64,000 nt of DNA from assembly GCF_015476115.1 (NCBI RefSeq), contig NZ_CP064295.1, positions 1,172,001 to 1,236,000 on the forward strand. Reading direction: 5' to 3'. The notes beneath the pieces were generated by a model. The model made no database searches, was not told the DNA's origin, and saw nothing but the letters and a program-made list of their open reading frames with translations. The position numbers and the translations under genes were made by a program. The DNA is from Aegicerativicinus sediminis (GTDB lineage Bacteria; Bacteroidota; Bacteroidia; Flavobacteriales; Flavobacteriaceae). Shown one piece after another: positions 1 through 8,920 of this stretch (its first letter is position 1; every line of letters starts with the position of its first letter).

Positions 1-53
1 ATGGCTACGATCAGTTCTAGCATATCATTAATAATTGTAGATCTTTTCAACGA

Positions 54-500
54 CTAAAACATATAGCTATGGTAAATCATAGATTTAAGATCTTTTGGAA
101 GCGATGTCCTAATATCCTCAAGCTCTCCCAATGAAATGTATTTTCTCAATACGATGAAGGTTGAATCAATGTAATTTTCAGCAACCTCATCAGATTCAAA
201 ATCCTCCATGGAGGTAACTCCATCAAACTCTCTTATGAGATCAATAAAATCTACCATGTTCTTTACCTTTCTCTTACGTCTTAAGGTCCATCCGTTTACA
301 TATACAGCTTTTAAAAACATTGGAAATTGGGAAATTAATTGCAGCGATTCCTCTACTGAAATAACTTCACGTAATCCATGTAACACAGAAGACAATATCC
401 TAGCTGCTTTGTCTAGGTTAGTACCTAGGTTCAGTTCCTTGGCATATAGTTTCATAAACGTATTTGCCTCCGTTGCAAATTGATTAAAATTGAGTGCCAT
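54..500 (-). CDS. DUF2267-like small protein
   Basis: A 148-residue soluble protein with no signal peptide or membrane segment, so probably cytoplasmic. The sequence is mostly helical and acidic towards the C-terminus; residues around 25-110 (starting near the TNLDKAARIL and VLHGLREVIS segments, then LISQFPMFLKAVYVNGW) resemble the DUF2267 family, whose members are built of paired helical repeats. The family has no established biochemical role, although its genes often lie near stress genes. The ATG at 500 is the only good start. It is not obviously linked to the sugar genes that follow. Assignment to DUF2267 is by eye and moderately sure. Confidence 0.7.
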   Translation of the reverse strand: MALNFNQFATEANTFMKLYAKELNLGTNLDKAARILSSVLHGLREVISVEESLQLISQFPMFLKAVYVNGWTLRRKRKVKNMVDFIDLIREFDGVTSMEDFESDEVAENYIDSTFIVLRKYISLGELEDIRTSLPKDLKSMIYHSYMF

Positions 501-670
501 GATTCTTTGTTTTTATTGTATTAAATGTTGCAAATAATTATGGATTACAAAATGACCAATATCACATTAAGCCACTTCAAGTGTTCATAATGGTTGACGC
601 CAAAACAAAACTTTTTGGATGGGGAGAGTTCCAATAAAAGGAAATGCAATTAGGCTATATTTAATAAATA

Positions 671-1063
671 TTATGCCGGAATAATGTGGTAGGCGGTGTT
701 GAGTAAGAACAACCCTAATAAAAATAAGAGCAAGTACAAAAGCTGCACAATTTTAATATTAATCGCTTCTAGCCAATCGACTGTTTGCTTGGGAAGTACA
801 AATAAGGATAACCCAATAATTAAAGATCCCCAACCTATTAAAGTGATTATTAGTATAGCGCTTAACTCCCAAATGTTGTGAACTAGGATGTTTATCAACC
901 CTACTAAAATGGCAATAAATGCGAATATGATCAAAAATTTTTCATCCCTTAAATCCTGAAAAATCTGCCTAATCCGTTTAGGGTTTAAACTCAACACAAA
1001 AAAGAAAATAATTAAATACCAACCCCAAAATTTTAATAGAAAAATTGAATTATCCATGGCCAT
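671..1063 (-). CDS. Small integral membrane protein, function unknown
   Basis: A 130-residue protein made almost entirely of hydrophobic stretches. Four membrane segments can be seen, roughly residues 8-26, 42-62, 67-90 and 103-127, with a short basic loop (NPKRIRQIFQDLRDEK) after the first. There are no catalytic motifs. I do not recognise the family. It lies in the same direction as the DUF2267-like gene, about 170 bases away, and may be cotranscribed with it. The ATG at 1063 is followed by a second in-frame ATG at residue 3, so the exact start is open. Confidence 0.55.
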   Translation of the reverse strand: MAMDNSIFLLKFWGWYLIIFFFVLSLNPKRIRQIFQDLRDEKFLIIFAFIAILVGLINILVHNIWELSAILIITLIGWGSLIIGLSLFVLPKQTVDWLEAINIKIVQLLYLLLFLLGLFLLNTAYHIIPA

Positions 1064-1492
1064 TAATTTTAAATGTCTACCCTAAACATTTTAAAGTAGA
1101 GAGATCATTTACCATTATAGAATCCTCTGGATTTAAGACCTCATCATCCAAATAGACATCATATTATTATATAATAAATGTACTAATCCTTTATAATAGG
1201 GATTATGATATTTATCAGCTTGACAAGGTCTAATTTTGTATTTGCAGTCTGAGAAAAAATCAAGCCTTGAAATGTAATCTTAAAGGATATCGAAAATGAA
1301 AAGTCATTTTCCTATTTAGGTTAAATCAAAATTTGTTTACCCAACTAAATCTCTGATTAATGATTTTGTTCTTATTTGTTCCTAAATGATCTAATAAGGC
1401 CAAAGCCACTGGATACAATTTTTTGATTTCATCCCTTGAAAAGGGAAATCAATTCTAGCCTTGGTTTATAATTTTATTGAACTATTGCTTAT
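1064..1492. other. Gene-free stretch downstream of the GH78 gene
   Basis: About 430 AT-rich bases with no open frame that looks like a protein. It contains a run of alternating A/T near 1163-1180 and one hairpin (listed separately at 1423-1452). I could not identify a promoter consensus, an RNA gene or a repeat element here. It separates two ordinary small genes from the first sugar locus and may mark the left edge of PUL 1. Confidence 0.5.
1423..1452. repeat. Hairpin just after the GH78 gene
   Basis: The left arm TTGATTT (1423-1429) pairs with AAATCAA (1446-1452), and inside it CCCTT (1433-1437) pairs with AAGGG (1441-1445), leaving a three-base loop and a three-base bulge. It lies about 40 bases past the GH78 stop codon on the transcribed strand. 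There is no T-tract on the minus strand after it, so it is not a standard terminator; it could protect the 3' end of the message or be chance. Confidence 0.35.
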
Positions 1493-4267
1493 TCATTGTT
1501 TTATTGTAAAAACATAATTTCCTGATCCAATTTTTAGAATTGTGCTACCCATATCCTGCTTTAAGATTTCAACATCTCTGGAAAGAGAAATGGATTTATC
1601 CTCCAATAAAATGTTCTGCAAACCGGTTTGTAAATGAATTTCAGCTGACGTGTTCACAGGAATTTTTATTTTATACAAAATTGTGTTATCATTTATATAC
1701 TCCCAATTAGAAGAAATTCTACCATAATATGTATCTAAGCTAGCTTCGACTTTCTTGAGCATTTCGCCATCGTTTTCTGCGCTCACCTTGTCAGAAACAT
1801 AATTGTTTTTAAAATGTGGTTTAAGAATTATTTTTTTATACCCAGTTTCTCCCTTTTTTCTAGAACTATTTATACCTGCAAGAGCAGTGTACATCCAATT
1901 TCCGATTGCGCCATATGCGTAATGATTAAACGAATTCATCCCAGGGGTTTGAAAGGTACCATCAGGTTTCCTCCCATCCCATCTTTCCCAAATTGTTGTG
2001 GCGCCTGTTTGCACTGGGTAAAGCCAAGAAGGATATGTTCTTTGCATTAGCAAGGTATATGCTAAGTCATGATATCCATTATCCGTGAGAACCGCATTTA
2101 AATATGGAGTTCCCAAAAATCCTGTTGTTAGGTGATAATCGTAACTTTTTATATTATCCACTAATCTCTCAACAGCCTGTTTCCTTAGATTTAGAGGAAG
2201 CATTTCAAAATTTAAAGCTAAAACATAAGCCGTTTGGGAACTGGAAACCAATCTTCCGTTAGGTGTAACATATTCTTTTAAAAAAGCTGCTTTAATTTTT
2301 TCCAATAGCCGTTCATACTCATTAACATCGTTATCCTTTCCAAGAATTCTTGCTGTATCTATTAAAATTTGTGTCGAATGGGCATAAAAGCATTGAGCTA
2401 TTAAGTATTTATCTGTAATAGCAGATCTGCCGTCATTGTCATCTTCTGGTCTGAAAAATAACCAATCCCCAAAATGAAAACCTTTTTTCCAAAGATCATC
2501 TTCACTTTGGGCTTTCATAAAATCTACCCAAGATTTCATACTATAATATTGATTTTTTAAAATTTGTTCATTTCCATAAAGAAGGTACATATTCCAAGGA
2601 ATAATTGTTGCAGCATCTGCCCATCCTGCAGATCCTGAAGCATTTTTGCCAAGTACATTAGGTATAACAAACGGCACGCTACCATTTTCTAGCTGATCGG
2701 CCTCAAGATCCTTCATCCACTTGGTGAAAAAATTATTAACATGCATGTTAAAGGCAGCTGTAGATGCAAATACTTGTGCATCCCCTGTCCATCCTAAACG
2801 TTCATCTCTTTGTGGGCAATCCGTCGGCACATCCAAAAAATTTCCGTATTGACCCCATTGAATATTATGTTGCAGTTGATTAAGTAAGGTATTCGAAGAG
2901 TTAAATTGTCCCGTTTTTCTCATGTTAGAATAAAGAGCCACAGCCTTGAAGTTTTCTTCAGAAATATTATCAATAGTCCCATTTATTTTAATGTACCTGA
3001 AGCCTTGCCAAGAAAAATGAGGCCTAAAAGACTCTGAATCCTTTCCATTTAAAATGTAGGTATTTCGCTGATCAGCCGCACGTAAATTTTCAGTATAAAA
3101 ATTTCCATTTTTATCTAATACTTCTGCATGTTCAATAACAATACTGTCGCCTTGGCTCCCCTTAAGGTTAACCTCAACCCAACCTACCAAATTTTGACCA
3201 AAATCAATTACTTTATCGCCCTCGGGGGTGGTTATCATCTTTATTGGATCAAAGCTTTCATGTATTGTAATTGGCTCATTATATGTAGCTGCCAAATGCT
3301 CATAACCTATCGATTTAAGGATTGCTGCAGACCAATCACTGTCATTGTAATTAGGCATTTTCCAGCCATTCTTTTCTTTTCGAGCATCAATTGTTTCACC
3401 CTTATAAATCTCAGAAGACGTGATAGAGCTTTTGTGCGATTTCCAACTCTCATCGGTTCCAATTTCAGTTGATGTGCCATCAGTGAAATTGACTTTCAAT
3501 TGGAGTAAAAGTGACAATTCACGGCCATAACTATCCTTATTTCCTCCCCAAGCCAAAAATCCTCTGAACCAACCACTGCCAAGAAGTCCACCAAGAGCAT
3601 TTTTTCCTTTTTTCAAGAGACTAGTTACATCGTAGACTTGGTACTGCAATCGCTTGTTGTAGCTTGTCCATCCTGGAGTAAGAAATGCATCTCCAATTTT
3701 TTTTCCATTGATATATGCTTCATAAAGTCCGTGTGAAGTAATTGCAATTGTTGCGCTTTCAATTTCTTTATCTATTGTTATCTCTTTTCTAAACATTGGA
3801 CTTTCTCTTTCAGGACCTTCTTTATAGCCAACTGTAATCCATTTTGCTTTCCAATCATTTGGTTTTAAAATTCCCATTTGCCATGAACCAGTTAAACTCC
3901 AATTTGAGGACTTACCCTTTTCATCCCACACCTTAACCCTCCAATAGTATTTTTTAAGGGATTGTAATTCTGGACCACTATATTCTACATTAACAGATTG
4001 ATGTGAATTAATTTTGTCGCTGTCCCAAATTATTTCAGATGAACCCATTTTCTCAGATCTTCCAACTTGAATGCGATAAGCACTCTGATTTTTATTTTTA
4101 CCATCAGATGATAGTAGCCATGTAAAGGTTGGATTAGATTGATCTATACCAATTGGATTAATACGATTTTCTACAAATAATTCTGAAGGGACAACTTGAC
4201 AATAACAATTTAGAAACCCTACTAAAGAAATTGTTAAAACTATTAGTCTGCTGTAAACTGAATTCAT
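1493..4267 (-). CDS. GH78 alpha-L-rhamnosidase, secreted
   Basis: A 924-residue enzyme expected to release terminal alpha-L-rhamnose from oligosaccharides. A signal peptide covers about residues 1-23 (ending FLNCYCQ). The order of domains fits full-length GH78: an Ig-like N-terminal domain (about 30-135), the rhamnosidase N domain (150-320), a beta-sandwich (325-430), the six-hairpin catalytic barrel (440-790) and a C-terminal sandwich. The family acid motif CPQRDERLGWTGD is present with D488 and E489, and the second catalytic glutamate is E761 in TTIWERWDG, so the enzyme should be active. It is divergent from the HTCS gene across 496 bases and is probably part of the same regulon. Rhamnose would be a side group or minor component of the PUL 1 substrate, which is an inference from position alone. 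Confidence 0.93.
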   Translation of the reverse strand: MNSVYSRLIVLTISLVGFLNCYCQVVPSELFVENRINPIGIDQSNPTFTWLLSSDGKNKNQSAYRIQVGRSEKMGSSEIIWDSDKINSHQSVNVEYSGPELQSLKKYYWRVKVWDEKGKSSNWSLTGSWQMGILKPNDWKAKWITVGYKEGPERESPMFRKEITIDKEIESATIAITSHGLYEAYINGKKIGDAFLTPGWTSYNKRLQYQVYDVTSLLKKGKNALGGLLGSGWFRGFLAWGGNKDSYGRELSLLLQLKVNFTDGTSTEIGTDESWKSHKSSITSSEIYKGETIDARKEKNGWKMPNYNDSDWSAAILKSIGYEHLAATYNEPITIHESFDPIKMITTPEGDKVIDFGQNLVGWVEVNLKGSQGDSIVIEHAEVLDKNGNFYTENLRAADQRNTYILNGKDSESFRPHFSWQGFRYIKINGTIDNISEENFKAVALYSNMRKTGQFNSSNTLLNQLQHNIQWGQYGNFLDVPTDCPQRDERLGWTGDAQVFASTAAFNMHVNNFFTKWMKDLEADQLENGSVPFVIPNVLGKNASGSAGWADAATIIPWNMYLLYGNEQILKNQYYSMKSWVDFMKAQSEDDLWKKGFHFGDWLFFRPEDDNDGRSAITDKYLIAQCFYAHSTQILIDTARILGKDNDVNEYERLLEKIKAAFLKEYVTPNGRLVSSSQTAYVLALNFEMLPLNLRKQAVERLVDNIKSYDYHLTTGFLGTPYLNAVLTDNGYHDLAYTLLMQRTYPSWLYPVQTGATTIWERWDGRKPDGTFQTPGMNSFNHYAYGAIGNWMYTALAGINSSRKKGETGYKKIILKPHFKNNYVSDKVSAENDGEMLKKVEASLDTYYGRISSNWEYINDNTILYKIKIPVNTSAEIHLQTGLQNILLEDKSISLSRDVEILKQDMGSTILKIGSGNYVFTIKQ

Positions 4268-4763
4268 AAACCTAATATTAGTTGATTGTAAAGAAGCGTT
4301 GCTAATTCTGCGAAATACTTATCAAGATATACGTGAAACCATCTAAATTAAGTTAAATTTTGGATATCAGAATCCTGTGCTTTGCTGCATAATTTAAAAA
4401 CATCTTAGTGCGCGTTTAAGTGAAGTCGACAGCTGTATTTTTAAAGCTTCTGAAAACATTTAAGTGGTAACTAGAATTTTCATCTAAAAATTTGAATTAA
4501 ACAGTACTTCTTAACCACACTGAAAGCAATTTACTTGTAGTAAATTATTTATTTACGGATGGAATCCAAAGTAGAAGACCATTTAGAGTTTAAGGTTCAG
4601 AGCATTGGTGGTTAACCTTGCTTTAAATTATATTTACACATTATCAAATTGATTTTCCCTTTTTCTAAATAGGTCTTAACGAGCCTTTTTAAGAAACCTA
4701 TTTACCTTTAAGCAAAAGATTTAAGATATTTGTTAAGTTTAAAAATTAGTTAAAGGCTCAGTT
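4268..4763. promoter_or_regulatory. Divergent promoter region, GH78 and HTCS
   Basis: Nearly 500 bases between two divergently transcribed genes, without a credible protein frame. It must contain the start signals for the minus-strand rhamnosidase and for the plus-strand HTCS regulator. No unambiguous Bacteroidota -33/-7 pair (TTTG and TAnnTTTG) could be fixed by eye. The right-hand 100 bases hold two inverted repeats, described separately, which fall in the probable HTCS leader. Confidence 0.5.
4666..4704 (+). promoter_or_regulatory. Inverted repeat in the HTCS leader
   Basis: TAAATAGGT (4666-4674) pairs perfectly with ACCTATTTA (4696-4704); inside it CTTAA (4675-4679) pairs with TTAAG (4689-4693) across a two-base bulge. 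It ends 59 bases before the TTG start of the regulator. It could be an operator with dyad symmetry or a stem in the untranslated leader. A competing pairing, GAGCCTTT (4681-4688) with AAAGGCTC (4752-4759), would include the AAAGG that sits seven bases before the start codon. Confidence 0.4.
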
Positions 4764-7700
4764 TTGCTCACTTCAAGATATTTAATTTTTTTTGCGGTTT
4801 GTGTTTTCCCTTTTTGGTTGATTTCCCAGAATAATATTGAATTTCAACAATTGTTGGGTGAAAACGTTTCTACCCAGAGCATTACTTATGCCATTACACA
4901 GGATAGTGTAGGCAATGTCTGGATTGCTTCAGAAGAGGGTGTTCTCAAGCACAATTCACAATTTTATAAAATATACAATATATATAATGGATTGCCAGAA
5001 TCAGCTAGCAACCGTACATCAGAAATTTTCTATGACTCGAAAGGGAGAATTTGGATTGGACTTGAAAAGGGGGTCGGCCTCTACAACCCGGAGTTGGATA
5101 TTTTTGATTTAATAACAATTCCCAACGAGCCTAATCCTTCCTTGGTAAATGCCATAATAGAAGATAAACAGGGAGATATCTGGATTGGTGCCTTTAATGG
5201 GTTATGGAAAATTTCAAAAATTGAAGGCGAACTTATTCTGGAACGAATTCTGGCAGATCCACATGTACAAGATATTACCTGTGTGGAAAACCAAATAATC
5301 CTTGGCACAAATTCAGGACTCTTCAAATTAAATAAAGGACAAAATCAAATTTTTGAAATCCCCTTTAATCAACCGGATAAAAATATATCCTATACAGGAA
5401 TGATTAAAAACAACGTTTTGGTTGGTACTAAAACTGGTCAGTTATATTCCACTACTAAAAATTTGGATGATTGGCAGTCAATTGAATTAGTAAACACCAA
5501 AAATTCTCCTATTAATGATGTTGTGCAAGATGAGGATGGAAGAATTTATGTTGGCACAGACGGGTCTGGAATCATTGTTTTGGACTCCCTATACAATCGT
5601 ATAGACCATTACCATGAAGATGTGGACAATTTAGGCTCCATTAGCAGTAATGGTGTTTATGATTTGTTTATTGGAAACGAGGATATTTTGTGGGTTGCCA
5701 CATATGGCGGTGGAATCAATTACTTCGATTCAAATAAACTTCCATTTATAAAAATTCAACATAGAATTAATGACAAAAATAGTATTGCTGCCAATTTTAC
5801 GCGTGCGATAGAAATCGACAACAATGGTAATTATTGGTTCGGCACCAAACAAGGAGTAAGTTTTTGGAATAGAAAAAATAATGAATGGCGCCATTTTAAA
5901 TCATTGGCTGACGAAGGGAAGTCTAATCCAGACATTGTTATGTGTATGGAAAAAGACGCTAATTCAATTTGGGTTGGCACCTATAACAATGGACTTTATA
6001 AAATAAATATAGACAATTTTGATATTTCCCCCATAAGTGCTCTACAACCAGAATTGATTTTGAAAAGAATTTACAGCCTTTTTAAAGATTCAAATGGAAA
6101 TCTTTGGATGGGCGGTATAGACGCACCTTTGAGTGTAATACGACCAAACGGAAGAATTGACACCTACCCCATACAACCGATTAAAAATATCCAAGAATCT
6201 TCAACTGGTGCAATATACGCAGTTGGAAGAAATGGGGTTTATGTCATAAATGACGACACCAAAAAATTCCGAATTATTACAGAATTATCACCCAATAATT
6301 CATTGCCATATTCCACAGTCAGTTCAATTAGTGAATTAAGTGACGGCAAACTGCTCCTAGCCACCAATGGGGCGGGGCTACTTTTTTATGACCCCAACAC
6401 CTCTAAAATATCCAGAATTACGGTTAATAATGGTTTGCCTTCAGATATAGCTCAAGGAATAGTAATAAAAAATGATCAAAATTATTGGATAAGTACGGCA
6501 AGAGGCTTAGCGCAGGTCGTAACAAATAAAAGGGATACTATGATCAATCTTTTTGACAAAAGGGACGGTCTAGCAAGTTCGGAATTTAATTATGGTAGTT
6601 ACGCAAAACTGTCCGATAGTCTTTATGCATTTGGAGGTGTTGATGGTGTTACACTATTCAATCCAGCAGAAATACAGGAACAAGTCTATGAGCCGTCATT
6701 GGTTTTTAATGACCTAAAATTAGATAACCAATCTGTGAATATTGGCTCAAATCCGTTAAAAACTCATGTAAATGAAACGGACAAATTGGTATTAAACCAC
6801 GACCAAAATTCATTGGAAATCAGTTTTACAGGTATTCTCCATAGCACTTCATCCAAAGTAAATTATTCATGGGTTTTGGAAGGCTACCAAAACAATTGGT
6901 CTGAACCCTCTCCTACTAACTTCGCAACGTTTACCAATTTGGAGCCAGGCGATTATATTTTTAAAGCAAAAGCCATGAATAAGTTCGGCCGTTTTGGTCC
7001 GGAAAGGCAGTTGGCCATAGAAATAAAGTCGCCATGGTGGGCAACTAACAAAGCTTATTTAGTTTATGTCTTACTCTTTATCGCCTTACTATACGTGGCA
7101 ATTTATTTTAGTTCGATTTACATCAACAAGAAAAATGCAGAGGAACAAATTAACTTTTTCAACAATATTACCCATGAGATTAAAACTCCCTTAGCCGTAT
7201 TGTTATCTTCCTTGGAAAACGTCTCAGAAAATGAAAGTTCGGTTGAGCAATCCTCGAAACGTATTAAGACTACCATTAAGCGCATAAATTCACTATTCGA
7301 GCAAATGCTTAATTTCCACAAGGTCACTTCGGTGGAAAACCTAGAGTTGGATATAGTTGAAATTCACCTTAACAACCATTTTAAAAGAATTATAAAAGAT
7401 TTTAACCCTCTTGTTGAAGAGAGAGGGTTAGAGGTTGCTTTTAAAAATCATTGGAAGGATGGGGTTTTTTATTTCGATAAAGACATTCTGAATAAAATTG
7501 TGTTGAATTTGCTTTCCAATGCAATTAAATACAGTAATGATAATGGTTTAATTTTAATAGATATCTTCAAGACCAGAGCAAACGAATTGCGAATTGAAAT
7601 AAGGGATAACGGTCTTGGCATACCAAAAGATCAACAGAAATATATTCTTAAAAAATATTATCGCGCTAGAAATGCGATAAATAGTCAAAGTCCTGGAACA

Positions 7701-8669
7701 GGGTTGGGATTAATGATGGTTCAACGGCTGATAGAGAAAACCAAAGGTGATATCAGCTTTGTCAGCGAAGAACATAAGGGCACAACATTTAATGTTACAC
7801 TACGAAATTTTAAAAAGGAGTATTTTGAAAGAGTTAATCAAGTGGTTAAACTCAATCCAAATCCTTCAATTTTAGTAACCGATCAAGCTGAAATTGATGA
7901 TTTTAGCAATAGCCGTATTCTAATTGTAGAGGACAACAATGAATTGCGAGAACAATTAGTAAATAAATTAAGTTTGAATTTTCAGGTATTTGAAGCCGAA
8001 AATGGAAAACAAGGAATTGAAAAGGCACAGGAGATATTTCCTGATATCATCCTAACCGATTTGATCATGCCTGAGATGGACGGGATGGAGATGTCTCGAC
8101 ACATTAAATCGGATATCAATCTTAATCATATACCAATTTTTATGTTAACCGTGCTTCAAAATTCTAACCAAAAAATTGAAAGCATCGAGAGTGGGATTTC
8201 AGAATACATAGAAAAGCCAGTAGATATAAAATTCTTATTGGCAAAGATTGTAAACACCTTAAAATGGCATAAAAAACTTCGAAGCAAATACATTCATGAG
8301 GGAGATTCAGAAACTGCTAATATTTATCGAAATAAACAAGATCAAGAATTTTTACAAAATCTAGAGGAAACGGTCCTCGAAAATCTATCAGATAACAACT
8401 ATTCAGTAATAGACTTATCAAAAAGTTTTGGGATGAGCAGGACTTCATTATATATGAAGCTAAAAAACTTAGTTGATCTTTCCCCTCAGGATTTTATCAT
8501 TCACACAAAATTGAAACATGCAAAATCTTTGTTAGTTAAAGGTGAATTGAGCATTAAAGAAGTTGCTTATGCATCTGGATTTTCAAATCCAAAATATTTC
8601 AGCACAGCCTTTAAAAAATTCTATAATACGACCCCTTCAAATTTCATTGAAAGCTTACAACAGGAATAA
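4764..8669 (+). CDS. Hybrid two-component system regulator (HTCS)
   Basis: A 1301-residue sensor and regulator in one chain, the usual transcription activator of Bacteroidota PULs. A signal peptide (1-21) leads into a periplasmic double beta-propeller of Reg_prop repeats (about 30-660; many DxxGxxWIGT-type blades) and a Y_Y_Y domain (about 690-757). One membrane helix spans about 764-787. Then come a histidine kinase with H804 in NITHEIKTPL, an ATPase with DNGLGIP and GTGLGL boxes, a receiver with D1099 in ILTDLIMPE, and an AraC-type DNA-binding domain (about 1195-1300). The TTG start is chosen because no ATG lies nearby, because it gives a full signal peptide, and because AAAGG lies seven bases upstream. 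It should sense an oligosaccharide of the PUL 1 substrate and activate susC onwards and perhaps GH78. Confidence 0.95.
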   Translation: MLTSRYLIFFAVCVFPFWLISQNNIEFQQLLGENVSTQSITYAITQDSVGNVWIASEEGVLKHNSQFYKIYNIYNGLPESASNRTSEIFYDSKGRIWIGLEKGVGLYNPELDIFDLITIPNEPNPSLVNAIIEDKQGDIWIGAFNGLWKISKIEGELILERILADPHVQDITCVENQIILGTNSGLFKLNKGQNQIFEIPFNQPDKNISYTGMIKNNVLVGTKTGQLYSTTKNLDDWQSIELVNTKNSPINDVVQDEDGRIYVGTDGSGIIVLDSLYNRIDHYHEDVDNLGSISSNGVYDLFIGNEDILWVATYGGGINYFDSNKLPFIKIQHRINDKNSIAANFTRAIEIDNNGNYWFGTKQGVSFWNRKNNEWRHFKSLADEGKSNPDIVMCMEKDANSIWVGTYNNGLYKINIDNFDISPISALQPELILKRIYSLFKDSNGNLWMGGIDAPLSVIRPNGRIDTYPIQPIKNIQESSTGAIYAVGRNGVYVINDDTKKFRIITELSPNNSLPYSTVSSISELSDGKLLLATNGAGLLFYDPNTSKISRITVNNGLPSDIAQGIVIKNDQNYWISTARGLAQVVTNKRDTMINLFDKRDGLASSEFNYGSYAKLSDSLYAFGGVDGVTLFNPAEIQEQVYEPSLVFNDLKLDNQSVNIGSNPLKTHVNETDKLVLNHDQNSLEISFTGILHSTSSKVNYSWVLEGYQNNWSEPSPTNFATFTNLEPGDYIFKAKAMNKFGRFGPERQLAIEIKSPWWATNKAYLVYVLLFIALLYVAIYFSSIYINKKNAEEQINFFNNITHEIKTPLAVLLSSLENVSENESSVEQSSKRIKTTIKRINSLFEQMLNFHKVTSVENLELDIVEIHLNNHFKRIIKDFNPLVEERGLEVAFKNHWKDGVFYFDKDILNKIVLNLLSNAIKYSNDNGLILIDIFKTRANELRIEIRDNGLGIPKDQQKYILKKYYRARNAINSQSPGTGLGLMMVQRLIEKTKGDISFVSEEHKGTTFNVTLRNFKKEYFERVNQVVKLNPNPSILVTDQAEIDDFSNSRILIVEDNNELREQLVNKLSLNFQVFEAENGKQGIEKAQEIFPDIILTDLIMPEMDGMEMSRHIKSDINLNHIPIFMLTVLQNSNQKIESIESGISEYIEKPVDIKFLLAKIVNTLKWHKKLRSKYIHEGDSETANIYRNKQDQEFLQNLEETVLENLSDNNYSVIDLSKSFGMSRTSLYMKLKNLVDLSPQDFIIHTKLKHAKSLLVKGELSIKEVAYASGFSNPKYFSTAFKKFYNTTPSNFIESLQQE

Positions 8670-8683
8670 AATTCCAACAAATT

Positions 8684-8710
8684 TTTGGTTTATTCTAAAC
8701 CAAATTTCTT
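8684..8710 (+). terminator. Probable terminator after HTCS
   Basis: TTTGGTTTA (8684-8692) pairs with TAAACCAAA (8696-8704) around a three-base loop, followed by TTTCTT. It starts 15 bases after the stop codon. The stem is AT-rich and the T-tract short, so it may be weak, but its place fits an end to the regulator transcript and separate control of the susC operon. Confidence 0.5.
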
Positions 8711-8845
8711 CAAAATAGTTCCAACAAATAAACTTTAACACCCCTAAAACTCCATTATTTATAGGCTTTTGACGATTGTCAAACCATTTGTGATGTTAAT
8801 TAAAACTTAAAAAGATTCCAATGGTATAGTTTAGCATTATCGAAA

Positions 8846-8876
8846 TTAAAAACCATTCTCTAGTTGTGGTTTTTAA
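8846..8876 (+). promoter_or_regulatory. Perfect inverted repeat before susC
   Basis: TTAAAAACCA (8846-8855) and TGGTTTTTAA (8867-8876) form a perfect ten-base dyad with an 11-base spacer, ending 44 bases before the susC start. It could be a binding site for the HTCS or a stem in the susC leader. The T-run within the right arm also gives it a terminator look, but no U-tract follows. No promoter could be fixed with certainty in the same intergenic stretch. Confidence 0.4.
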
Positions 8877-8920
8877 CTTAAGACTAGATTAACTAATTAA
8901 CTATCACAAATCCGTCCAAG

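Noticed and set aside
1-57. Short plus-strand frame starting with ATG at base 1 (18 codons)
   Set aside because: Too short, no recognisable product, and it runs head-on into the DUF2267-like gene.
3128-3472. Plus-strand open frame of 114 codons inside the GH78 gene
   Set aside because: Lies antisense within a clearly coding region and has no protein-like features.
8815-8840. TATAGTTTA as a Bacteroidota -7 promoter element for susC
   Set aside because: Partial match to TAnnTTTG only, and no TTTG at the proper distance upstream; not strong enough to list as a promoter.
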